DNA from: Selenomonas sp.
GTDB lineage: Bacteria > Bacillota > Negativicutes > Selenomonadales > Selenomonadaceae
DNA length: 50,420 bases
Reading direction: 5' to 3'
Assembly: GCF_022771645.1 (NCBI RefSeq)
Contig: NZ_JALFCU010000019.1
Coordinates: forward strand, 1-50,420
Numbering within the stretch: position 1 is the first letter of the stretch; each line of letters begins with the position of its first letter. The notes under the pieces were generated by a model. It saw nothing but the letters and a program-made list of their open reading frames with translations, did not search any database and was not told the origin of the DNA. Below, one piece after another: positions 25,083-32,107 of this stretch. A program made the translations under genes and the position numbers.

Positions 25083-26747
25083 TCAGTGATTCACGACATC
25101 GTAGTGGTCGAAGACCGCGACGCTGTCATGCTGATGCGCATCGACGCTGCCGAGGAAATTGAACAAACCCGTGAAGCCGCCGATCTCGCCCGGCTCGCCA
25201 TTGACGCCTTCGTCCGAGAGATACGCGGCGTTGACGTTTTGCTGCAGGATGTGCCATTCGCCCTCGGCGCCTGCTTGTGGTTCACGGTAGGAGATTGTCA
25301 ACATGCCCTGCTCGTAGTCGAGCTTGAGATCGACCGTGCCGCTCGGGATTTCCGCGACGGCGCTGTCATCCGCGACGCGCGCGCCGAGCTTTGCTTGCAG
25401 GATGGACAGCTCGATGCGTTCTTCCTTCGGATCAAACGCGAGGTGCGCGTAGATCCAGTTGTTTGCGTCGTAGTACAGGCCGGCGCCCGCCGTCTCGGAA
25501 TAATGATCGGGATGGAACGTCACGCGCGTCGTGACCGTATAGCTCATCGATGTCGCGCGCGTCGCGAGGATGGATGGTGCGACTTGCGAGAACAGAGAGT
25601 TGCGACCGTTGATTTCGAGTTTGCCGCCCTTGACACGCGCCCAGTCACCGCCAGGCAGCTGGTACGGCGTCATGAATTTCAGAGGAAGTTTGCCGTCCGA
25701 AAAATCTTCATGCACATCTTCGCAGCGCGCACGGTCGCGGACAGCCGTCGTGCCCGAGGGCGCCGGGACTTCCATCTTCGCAAGGTTCGAACCGTCGGCG
25801 AGGCGCAGCCAGCCGTCGTCCGTCCACGTGACTTTCTGGATGGACGTCTCGCGGCCGAGCGGATTCAGCATCGTGCCATCAAGCGGGCGCGACATGAGGT
25901 GCGCGAGATACCACTCGCCGCTCTTCGTCTCGACGAGCGAGCCGTGGCCGGCCTTCTGCATCGGGGATTTCGGGTTATACATTTCGAAATGGCCGGCGTC
26001 CGGATCGCCGAGCGAAAAGAGATGGCGTGGCGACGATGTGATGATCGGCTCGCCCGTCGGATCGGGCTCGTACGGGCCGAAAATCTCCTTGGCGCGGCCG
26101 ACTTCGACGCCGTGGCCATAGCCTGTGCCGCCAGCGGCCGCGACGAGGTAATAATAGTCACCGTGATGATAGAGCTGCGGCGCTTCGATGCAGCCGCGCG
26201 TCGTGAAGTTCGTCGTGATGCGGTGCCACCGGCCTTTGATGCCGCCGTGCGCGAGGTCGGCCTCGGCGATGGCGAGATGGCCCGGCGCCTGGTAGCCCGT
26301 GCGCGTCTCCCACTCGAGGCAGGCGACGTAGTGGCGGCCATTTTCGTGATAGAGCGACGGATCAAAGCCGATGGACGTGATGTAGATAGGCTTCGACCAC
26401 GGACCCATGATATCGTCAGCACTCATGGCGTATGCTTCCGCGTTGAATTCGCGGCCCGCCATGTTCTGCATATGCGAGTAGATGAGCCAGAACTTCTTTG
26501 CTGCCGTATCATAGGAAAGATGCGGCGCCCAGATGCCGGCCGGCGTGTTCGTCCCCTGGAGGTTCACCTCGCCGTCCTTCAGGAGATACGTCAGGAGTTC
26601 CCAGTTCACGAAGTCTGTGGAGTGGAAGACCTGCACGGCCGGCTGCCAGTGGAACGTCGAGGTCGCGATGTAATAATCGTCACCAACGCGCAGAATCGAC
26701 GGATCCGGCGCCATACCCGGGATGATCGGGTTCAGAATTGTTGCCAT
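25083..26747 (-). CDS. Glycoside hydrolase family 43 beta-xylosidase
   Basis: A 554-residue enzyme without signal peptide, so cytoplasmic. The five-bladed propeller domain (1-320) carries the inverting catalytic set: Asp15 in MAPDPSI (base), Asp129 in SIGFDPSLY (pKa modulator) and Glu188 in CIEAPQLY (acid). The C-terminal beta-sandwich (about 350-550; DFSDGKLPLKF at its start) is that of GH43 subfamily 11 XynB-type xylosidases. It should release xylose (or arabinose) from short imported oligosaccharides. AGGAGG precedes the ATG. It is divergent from an AraC regulator, its likely controller, and upstream of a broken transporter. Confidence 0.92.
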   Translation of the reverse strand: MATILNPIIPGMAPDPSILRVGDDYYIATSTFHWQPAVQVFHSTDFVNWELLTYLLKDGEVNLQGTNTPAGIWAPHLSYDTAAKKFWLIYSHMQNMAGREFNAEAYAMSADDIMGPWSKPIYITSIGFDPSLYHENGRHYVACLEWETRTGYQAPGHLAIAEADLAHGGIKGRWHRITTNFTTRGCIEAPQLYHHGDYYYLVAAAGGTGYGHGVEVGRAKEIFGPYEPDPTGEPIITSSPRHLFSLGDPDAGHFEMYNPKSPMQKAGHGSLVETKSGEWYLAHLMSRPLDGTMLNPLGRETSIQKVTWTDDGWLRLADGSNLAKMEVPAPSGTTAVRDRARCEDVHEDFSDGKLPLKFMTPYQLPGGDWARVKGGKLEINGRNSLFSQVAPSILATRATSMSYTVTTRVTFHPDHYSETAGAGLYYDANNWIYAHLAFDPKEERIELSILQAKLGARVADDSAVAEIPSGTVDLKLDYEQGMLTISYREPQAGAEGEWHILQQNVNAAYLSDEGVNGEPGEIGGFTGLFNFLGSVDAHQHDSVAVFDHYDVVNH

Positions 26748-26917
26748 GGAAATTTCCTCCTGTTTGTAGTATAATTTTAGGAGCGTGCTCGTGTACGTTC
26801 AGATTGTTTACAATGCAAATGATACAATCCGAAGGAAATAAATGCAATGGATTCGAGCGCTCTCGTTAGAATCGCAAACTTCCATGTCATAATCGTCATA
26901 TTTTTAGGAGGAACGTC

Positions 26918-27739
26918 ATGCGACGCCATTATCACGAAAATGTTCTTACGAATCTCCCATTCGGCGTGCGCTTTTATACGTCGGATGTCACGACATCTGG
27001 TTACGTGCCGCTTCATTGGCACAGCAGCCTGGAACTCCTTTGCGTGTATGAAGGCGAGCTCACGCTCCACATCGACAGCCGCGCGCATCACGTCGGGGCG
27101 GGGCAGTTCATCGTGGTCTCGTCCGGCCTCCTGCACGATGTCGCGAATACGCCGAACCGCGCGATTGTCATGCAGGTGCCGATGAAATCCATGCAGCTCT
27201 TCGAGCCGCATCCCGAGCGCTTGCAGTTCAATGCAGAAAAAACGGCACCGCGCGCGGCATACGCGGCTGTGCTCGAGCAGGCGAAACGCATGGCGCGCCT
27301 CATCCAAAAGCAGCCGCCCGGCTATCTCTACGATGTCGGCAATTCGTACCTGACGATCCTCAAAATCCTCACGGTCTGCTTCTGCGAGGACGCACCGCTC
27401 GCGCCAAGCGCAAACGAGACGATCAAGGACGTACTGAGCTACATCGGCGAGCACTACGCGGAAAAGCTCACGGTCGACGAACTCGCGCGCGTCGCGGGCT
27501 ACAATGGAAATTACCTCTCGCGCCTCTTCCATGAAACGACGGGCAAGACGCTTATTTCCTACATTTATGAAGTGCGCCTCACGCATTTTTACGAAGGCCT
27601 CGTGCGGACGGAGATGGACATCGGCCAGCTCATGGAGCAGAATGGCCTGAAAAACCAACGCACGGCACGCGAGATGTTTCTGAAACTCTACGGCCAGCGC
27701 CCGCTCGCCGTGCGCAAGCGCAGCCGTGAACGACGGTGA
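26918..27739 (+). CDS. AraC-family transcriptional regulator
   Basis: A 273-residue regulator: an N-terminal cupin (about 15-110; PLHWHSSLELLCVYEGELTL and the HDVANTP strand) for sugar sensing and a C-terminal double helix-turn-helix (about 170-270), with DELARVAGYNGNYLSRLFHE as the first recognition motif and the second around IGQLMEQNGLKNQ. AGGAGG lies just before the ATG. Its position, divergent from the GH43 xylosidase across a 170-bp AT-richer gap, suggests control of xyloside use. Candidate -10 boxes occur on both strands in the gap but no convincing -35 or direct-repeat operator could be fixed. Confidence 0.9.
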   Translation: MRRHYHENVLTNLPFGVRFYTSDVTTSGYVPLHWHSSLELLCVYEGELTLHIDSRAHHVGAGQFIVVSSGLLHDVANTPNRAIVMQVPMKSMQLFEPHPERLQFNAEKTAPRAAYAAVLEQAKRMARLIQKQPPGYLYDVGNSYLTILKILTVCFCEDAPLAPSANETIKDVLSYIGEHYAEKLTVDELARVAGYNGNYLSRLFHETTGKTLISYIYEVRLTHFYEGLVRTEMDIGQLMEQNGLKNQRTAREMFLKLYGQRPLAVRKRSRERR

Positions 27740-27771
27740 TTGGATGGCGGAAGCCCGATCGATTTTTTGTC

Positions 27772-27819
27772 CTGTCAAAAAACGCTTGTATAAGGTATAA
27801 TGGCCTTATATAAGCGTTT
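27772..27819 (+). promoter_or_regulatory. Promoter with a palindrome centred on its -10 box
   Basis: CTGTCA (27772-27777) and TATAAT (27796-27801), spacer 18, upstream of the HEPN/MNT pair. The -10 sits in the 8-base loop of an inverted repeat with 16-bp arms (27780-27795 and 27804-27819, one mismatch). A dimer bound there would block transcription, so this is a candidate operator for autoregulation. Confidence 0.65.
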
Positions 27820-27879
27820 TCGATTTGTTTCAATTGATGCGATTGAAAAGGCGTGTAGATTTTGAGAGGGAGATGCAGC

Positions 27880-28275
27880 ATGCGCCGATTTGATGATTTT
27901 TGTCGGGCGCTCAAGAATTTGCAGGAAATCCGCGGCAAGCAGCCGCCGTATGATACGATCACGCAGACGGGCATGGTGTCGCTGTTTGAAATCTGTTTCG
28001 AGCAGGCGTGGAAAGCGATGAAGGAAGCACTGGAACTCGCCGGATTCAGCAAGGAGCGGACGGGCTCGCCACGCATGGTCATCAAGCAGGCGTATCAAGC
28101 GGGCATGATCGCGGACGAAGAACTGTGGCTCGCGGCACTCGTCGCCCGGAACAACGTCGCGCACACGTATAACGAAGCGATAGCGCTCGGCATCATCCGC
28201 GAGGCGCAAGAACGTTACCTGCCGATGCTCGAAACATTGAAAGCGGAATTGGAAAAGGGATGGGAACTGGCATGA
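27880..28275 (+). CDS. HEPN-domain toxin, HepT/HI0074-like
   Basis: A 131-residue all-helical protein of the nucleotidyltransferase-substrate-binding family. The RNase motif Rx4HxY is intact as RNNVAHTY (Arg90, His95, Tyr97). In HepT/MntA systems this protein cleaves RNA and is held inactive by oligo-AMPylation of the Tyr by MntA. The start at 27880 is chosen because AGAGGGA sits 8 bases upstream; a TTG 18 bases earlier is less likely. It overlaps the nucleotidyltransferase gene by four bases (ATGA). Toxin-first order is normal for this class. Confidence 0.82.
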   Translation: MRRFDDFCRALKNLQEIRGKQPPYDTITQTGMVSLFEICFEQAWKAMKEALELAGFSKERTGSPRMVIKQAYQAGMIADEELWLAALVARNNVAHTYNEAIALGIIREAQERYLPMLETLKAELEKGWELA

Positions 28276-28556
28276 ACCTGCGCGACGACATCAAAGCAGG
28301 CATTATCGCGCTTGCCAAACAACATGGCGTGAAAAAAGTCGTCCTCTTCGGCTCGCGGGCGCGCGGCGACAACTGGGAGCGGAGCGACATCGACCTCGCG
28401 GTACATGGTGGCGACATCGTCCGCTTCACGCTCGATGTCGACGACTGCATCCCGACGCTTTTGATGTTCGATGTCGTGAACCTCGACGGCGCCGTGCAGC
28501 CGGAATTGTTAGAAGCGATCCGCCAGGATGGCGTTGTGTTGTATGAAACGACATAA
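28272..28556 (+). CDS. Minimal nucleotidyltransferase antitoxin, MntA-like
   Basis: A 94-residue MNT domain with the complete catalytic pattern GSx10DxD: Gly27-Ser28 and Asp39, Asp41 in GSRARGDNWERSDIDLAV. The family transfers AMP from ATP to the partner HEPN protein. The C-terminal half (LLMFDVVNLD) carries the usual third acidic position. Start chosen at the ATG overlapping the toxin stop; an earlier ATG at 28260 is possible. A terminator follows 3 bases after the stop. Confidence 0.82.
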   Translation: MNLRDDIKAGIIALAKQHGVKKVVLFGSRARGDNWERSDIDLAVHGGDIVRFTLDVDDCIPTLLMFDVVNLDGAVQPELLEAIRQDGVVLYETT

Positions 28557-28558
28557 AA

Positions 28559-28594
28559 AAATCGGCCGTCGCAAGTTTGCGGCGGCTGATTTTG
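28559..28594 (+). terminator. Rho-independent terminator of the HEPN/MNT operon
   Basis: ATCGGCCGTCGCAA pairs with TTGCGGCGGCTGAT (G-T pairs included), A tract before and TTTT after. Confidence 0.75.
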
Positions 28595-28608
28595 TGCACG
28601 CGGGAGAT

Positions 28609-28869
28609 TCATTTGACGTATCGCCTCGGCAGCATGGGACGCCGCTGTGCTGGGCGGAGCGCGGCGGCGTCGCGCTTCAGTTTTCCCGCATGCTGGATGC
28701 CGTGCAGCATGGAGAGCGCGAGCCAGGCGACGCCGAAAATCACGTGATACCGCTTGCCGAACGCAAGCGCCGCGACCGTCCCGACCGCGGCCGCCGCGAG
28801 CGGCAGGCCGAGCGGAAGCGTTTTGAAATTCGTCGGTTTTTTGACGGGCTGTGGTTTGTACATCATCAT
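28609..28869 (-). CDS. Small membrane protein, unknown function
   Basis: An 86-residue protein starting at the first of three consecutive ATG codons (28869), six bases after GGAGG. A short basic N terminus is followed by two hydrophobic helices (about residues 17-33 and 38-52) and a strongly basic tail with a His/Lys/Arg-rich segment. No known family is recognised. It stands alone between two terminators, convergent with the HEPN/MNT operon. Confidence 0.6.
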   Translation of the reverse strand: MMMYKPQPVKKPTNFKTLPLGLPLAAAAVGTVAALAFGKRYHVIFGVAWLALSMLHGIQHAGKLKRDAAALRPAQRRPMLPRRYVK

Positions 28870-28958
28870 GGGAGACCTCCATTTCATAGAATGATTCTCA
28901 TGATGAAGAAATTCTACAAATGCGCGACGTTTTCCTTTTCCGAAAAGCGCCGGAGACG

Positions 28959-28997
28959 AAAAAATCCTGCTCACAAGGTTCGTGAGCAGGATTTTTT
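28959..28997 (-). terminator. Terminator of the RelE/ParE toxin gene, copy A
   Basis: AAAAAATCCTGCTCAC (28959-28974) pairs perfectly with GTGAGCAGGATTTTTT (28982-28997). The toxin stop codon overlaps its right edge. Nearly the same 39-bp sequence recurs at 29597-29633. Confidence 0.85.
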
Positions 28998-29337
28998 ACG
29001 CATTGTCATCTGCTTGCAACGATTGTAGGAAGTGTATTTGGTCGCGGCGCGCATACACGACGGCGATGACTTGGACAAGCGTGTGTTCTTCGTCAATCCA
29101 AAAATAAATATAGAAGTTATGCACGGTCATGCGGCGCACGCCTTCGGAACGCCATGGTTCTTCGTCTGTCTGCCGGATGCGCTCTGGCATCGTAGAAAGG
29201 CTGCCGATGGCTCCGCGCAAAGCACTTATCGTATGGAAGGCAGCTTGCGGAGCCAGGAGGACGTGCTGAATATAATCGCTGATGCCGATCAGCTGTTCCT
29301 GTGCTTGTTTGGTGACCTTCACGCGATATGTTTGCAT
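28996..29337 (-). CDS. RelE/ParE-type toxin
   Basis: A 113-residue protein with the family pattern: YRVKVTKQAQEQLIGISDYI at the start, RIRQTDEEPW in the middle and the C-terminal strands FYIYFWIDEEHTLVQVIAVVYARRDQ. Such proteins cut mRNA on the ribosome (RelE) or poison gyrase (ParE); the YARRDQ ending is common to both, so the target is open. The ATG at 29337 overlaps the stop of the antitoxin gene (TGATG), so translation is coupled; an in-frame TTG one codon earlier exists. It ends in a strong terminator. Confidence 0.82.
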   Translation of the reverse strand: MQTYRVKVTKQAQEQLIGISDYIQHVLLAPQAAFHTISALRGAIGSLSTMPERIRQTDEEPWRSEGVRRMTVHNFYIYFWIDEEHTLVQVIAVVYARRDQIHFLQSLQADDNA

Positions 29338-29513
29338 CAAGCTCTCCTTCGTAAAGCGTCATCGGTCAAATACAGCCTGCGCGTCAATTGGTCAAAGAAG
29401 GTGTCGGCATCCATCGATTCATTGGCTTTTGCTTGCTTGAGGCCTGTCTGCATCATTCGGTTGAATGCTTCGTCCGTCAGCGCATCTCTGGTCAGCAGTT
29501 CTTCAGTTGTCAT
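29337..29513 (-). CDS. Antitoxin of the RelE/ParE pair (58 residues)
   Basis: A short gene directly upstream of the toxin and overlapping it. ATG at 29513 follows GGAGG at a seven-base distance. The protein begins MTTEELLTRDALTDEAFNRM and ends with a basic TDDALRRRA; it is acidic-helical in the middle, as expected for a RelB/ParD-like or toxin-wrapping antitoxin, but the DNA-binding fold cannot be assigned by eye. Its position, size and coupling are the main evidence. Confidence 0.7.
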   Translation of the reverse strand: MTTEELLTRDALTDEAFNRMMQTGLKQAKANESMDADTFFDQLTRRLYLTDDALRRRA

Positions 29514-29563
29514 ATAGAGGCCTCCTTTGTTACGTGCGACATTTCATTTGTTTTCTTGCCCTC

Positions 29564-29592
29564 ATTATAAGCAAACATATGGTATCTTGCAA
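29564..29592 (-). promoter_or_regulatory. Promoter of the toxin-antitoxin pair
   Basis: On the minus strand TTGCAA (29587-29592) and TATAAT (29564-29569), spacer 17, about 50 bases before the antitoxin ATG. The upstream edge nearly touches the neighbouring terminator. Confidence 0.65.
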
Positions 29593-29596
29593 CACG

Positions 29597-29633
29597 AAAA
29601 AATCCTGCTCACAGGTTCGTGAGCAGGATTTTT
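29597..29633 (-). terminator. Terminator of the HTH regulator gene, copy B
   Basis: Same hairpin as 28959-28997 with one base less in the loop. The HTH gene's stop codon (29609-29611) lies inside the left arm. Confidence 0.8.
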
Positions 29634-29938
29634 AGTGCGATTTTTTTGTCGGGCGGGAGGTCGTGGACGAGTTTTGCGAGGTGTTCATCGATTTCCTCGG
29701 ATTCGTCTTTCCACCGCTTGCCGGAGATCGAGCCGGTCTCGGAGATCTGTTCGAGGTCTTCGATGCGGATGGAGAGGGCGTTGCAGATTTTGAGCACATT
29801 GTCCATGGCGGCGCCGCCGATCGAGCCGTTGAGGATGGAGAGCAGGGTCGTGTACGGCATGGAAATTTGTTGGGAAAAAGCTTTGAGCGTGTATCCATGG
29901 GACTTGATGAGCGATTTGATGTAGTCTTCGCGTGTCAC
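29609..29938 (-). CDS. Small Cro/CI-type HTH regulator
   Basis: A 109-residue protein. The start is GTG at 29938, set by AGGAGGG seven bases upstream; the frame's earlier ATG lacks a ribosome site. Residues 1-60 form an HTH_3 fold: GYTLKAFSQQISMPYTTLLSILNG contains the helix-turn-helix, followed by VLKICNALSIRIEDL. The C-terminal part (70-109) is acidic and helical. The last codons are encoded by the terminator hairpin, an unusual arrangement. Target unknown; the long AT-rich gap upstream contains repeated AATTTCGTG motifs that it may bind. Confidence 0.8.
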   Translation of the reverse strand: MTREDYIKSLIKSHGYTLKAFSQQISMPYTTLLSILNGSIGGAAMDNVLKICNALSIRIEDLEQISETGSISGKRWKDESEEIDEHLAKLVHDLPPDKKIALKILLTNL

Positions 29939-30298
29939 CTTCGTCCCTCCTTTTCTTGTCCGGTTCCGCAGGGCATGCGACGAATGTACCATGGTTCAGC
30001 TGTGCAAAAAATAATAAAATTTCGTGTCGCAGAATTTCGTGCTGCCCGATGAAACAAGAATGATATTTCGAATTTCATTATACACGGCTCGCGCGGCGAA
30101 TGCAATGGAAAATCGTTGACAAACACAAGAAAAATTGCGGGAAACAAGAGGAATAGGAGAGAGAACAACGAAAAAACGGAAACAAAACGAGATGATTTCG
30201 TTTTATCGGAATGATATTCCATGTAGTTACAAAGTTACAAGTTTTCAGACAAAAAACGTTGAACACGAAAAATCATGATTAAAAAATCAAATTTCGTA
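29939..30298. promoter_or_regulatory. Long AT-rich intergenic region with repeated TTTCG half-sites
   Basis: No credible gene. Much lower GC than anything else in the window. TTTCG or its complement CGAAA occurs at 30020, 30035, 30066, 30169, 30196, 30266 and 30292, and AATTTCGTG appears twice 15 bp apart (30018 and 30033). It separates the HTH gene from the glp operon promoter and probably holds operator sites for one or both. Confidence 0.5.
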
Positions 30299-30327
30299 TT
30301 GACGGAGCGTTTTATATCGTGTATCAT
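30299..30327 (+). promoter_or_regulatory. Main promoter of the glp operon
   Basis: TTGACG (30299-30304) and TATCAT (30322-30327) with a 17-base spacer, leaving a leader of about 125 bases before glpA. Confidence 0.65.
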
Positions 30328-30339
30328 AGTCCATGTAAA

Positions 30340-30354
30340 CGAAATACCGTTTCG
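30340..30354 (+). promoter_or_regulatory. Candidate repressor operator downstream of the glp promoter
   Basis: A perfect inverted repeat CGAAA-taccg-TTTCG lies just after the expected transcription start, with further CGAAA copies at 30353, 30364 and 30370. TTCG/CGAA-rich operators are typical of DeoR/GlpR-type repressors; a DeoR-type gene lies at 37866-38636. Confidence 0.5.
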
Positions 30355-30460
30355 AAAGCCCACCGAAAACGAAAGAGCGATTTGCAATCATTCCAATTCA
30401 TGAAATTCAACGAATCGCCACACAATTCGAGAGATACGGTTAGGAGAGAGGGGTTTCACG

Positions 30461-32107
30461 ATGGAAAAAGCAACAGTCGTTGTCATCGGCGGCGGCGCGA
30501 CGGGCGTCGGCATCCTGCGCGACCTCGCGATGCGTGGCGTGGATGTCATGCTCGTCGAGAAGCGCGACCTCATCAACGGCGCGAGCTCGCGTTACCACGG
30601 CCTGCTGCACAGCGGCGGACGCTACGCGGTGAAAGATCAGGAAGCAGCGAAGGAATGTATTGAAGAAAACACGATCCTCCGCAAGATCGGCAAGAGCTGC
30701 GTCGAGGCCTCGGGCGGCATGTTCGTCCGCCTCGACAGCGACGACCCGGACTATGAGCAGGCCTGGGTCGAGGGGTGCAAGGTCAGCGGCATCGAGGCGA
30801 AGCACATCGACCTCGACGAGGCGTTCCGCCTGGAGCCGCGCCTGTCGAAGCACGTCGTCTCCGCGTACCTCGTGCCGGATGCCGCCATCGATGGCTTCCG
30901 CATGAGCTGGCAGAACGTCGACAGCGCGAAGCGCTACGGCGGCCGCCTGAAGACGTACACGGAAGTCATCGGCATCCTGAAGGACGGCGACGAAGTCCAC
31001 GGCATCAAAGTCCGCGACGCGTTCTCCGGGGAGGAGTACGAGATCGGCTGCGATATCCTCATCAATGCCGGCGGCGGCTGGGCAGGCAAGATCGCTGAGA
31101 TGGCCGGCCTCGAAGTCGGCGTCCAGCCGGACAAGGGCACGCTCCTCGCGTTCAACCAGCGCATCGCGAACCATGTCGTCAACCGCCTGCACAAATCGTC
31201 GGACGGCGACATCTTCGTGCCGCACGGCTCCATCACGATCCTCGGCACGACGTCGATGAGCATCCCGGACGCCGAGGACACGAGCACGTCGCGCGAAGAG
31301 GTCGAGAAATTGCTCTCCATCGGCGAGCAGACGTTCGAGCACCTGCGCGATTACCGCTTGCTCCGCTGCTTCGCCGGTTCGCGTCCGCTCTACATCCCGC
31401 CCGGAGGCGTGAAAGGTCGTGGCGCATCGCGTGGATTCGCCATCGTCGACCACGCAGAGCAGGATGGCCTGAAGGGCATGCTGACCATCGTCGGCGGCAA
31501 GTTCACGACGTACCGCCTCATGGCGGAGCGCATGGCCGACAAGGTCTGCGAGAAGCTCGGCAACCACGAGAAATGCCGCACGGCGGAAGAGCCGCTCGTG
31601 CCGCAGGTCTCGGAGAAAGATAAAGAGGAAGCCCGCAAATACTTCCCGTCCTACGGCACGAACCTCGCGGCCACGCGCCTCGGCCCGGAGCGCTTCGCGC
31701 GCGTCGTCGACGTGCTGAAGCGCGAGCCGGAGAAGCGCGAAATCGTCTGCGAATGCGAGAACGTCACGCGCGCCGAGGTCGAGGAGATCGCCCGCGAGCT
31801 CTCGAGCTACAAGATCAATGACGTCCGCCGTCGTACGCGCCTCGGCATGGGCACGTGCCAGGCAAACTTCTGCGCGCTCCGCAGCGCGTCGGTCTTTGCG
31901 AAATGCGGCCGCGCCGACATCGCAAAGAACTCGCTCGAGCAGATGCAGGAGTTCCTGCAGGGCCGCTGGAAAGGCATCCGTCCCGTCCTCATGGGCCGGA
32001 CGCTCCGCGAAGCGGAAATGACGCGCGGCCTGTACGAGCTGAATTTCAACATCACGGGCGGCTTGAAATTTGATGAAACGAAAGTGAAGGAAGGTGCTGC
32101 GGAATGA
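30461..32107 (+). CDS. glpA: Anaerobic glycerol-3-phosphate dehydrogenase subunit A
   Basis: A 548-residue flavoprotein that oxidises glycerol-3-phosphate to dihydroxyacetone phosphate. The N-terminal FAD-binding motif is VVVIGGGATGVGILRDLAMRG (Rossmann, residues 6-26); SRYHGLLHSGGRYAV near 43 is the family signature. At the C terminus a BFD-like [2Fe-2S] domain is seen, with Cys residues in VCECENVTRAEVEEI and GMGTCQANFC (about 430-470). GGAGAGAGGGG precedes the ATG. The stop overlaps glpB by four bases. It is first of a glpABC-IIB-glpK-glpF run under the promoter at 30299. Confidence 0.95.
   Translation: MEKATVVVIGGGATGVGILRDLAMRGVDVMLVEKRDLINGASSRYHGLLHSGGRYAVKDQEAAKECIEENTILRKIGKSCVEASGGMFVRLDSDDPDYEQAWVEGCKVSGIEAKHIDLDEAFRLEPRLSKHVVSAYLVPDAAIDGFRMSWQNVDSAKRYGGRLKTYTEVIGILKDGDEVHGIKVRDAFSGEEYEIGCDILINAGGGWAGKIAEMAGLEVGVQPDKGTLLAFNQRIANHVVNRLHKSSDGDIFVPHGSITILGTTSMSIPDAEDTSTSREEVEKLLSIGEQTFEHLRDYRLLRCFAGSRPLYIPPGGVKGRGASRGFAIVDHAEQDGLKGMLTIVGGKFTTYRLMAERMADKVCEKLGNHEKCRTAEEPLVPQVSEKDKEEARKYFPSYGTNLAATRLGPERFARVVDVLKREPEKREIVCECENVTRAEVEEIARELSSYKINDVRRRTRLGMGTCQANFCALRSASVFAKCGRADIAKNSLEQMQEFLQGRWKGIRPVLMGRTLREAEMTRGLYELNFNITGGLKFDETKVKEGAAE

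Noticed and set aside
29935..30222. A 95-codon minus-strand frame in the AT-rich gap
   Set aside because: Phe/Leu/Ser-rich translation of AT-rich DNA, no ribosome site, and it covers likely operator repeats.
30018..30374. CRISPR-like spacing of TTTCG repeats upstream of glpA
   Set aside because: Repeats are only 5-9 bp, irregularly spaced and in both orientations; no cas genes. Better explained as operator half-sites.
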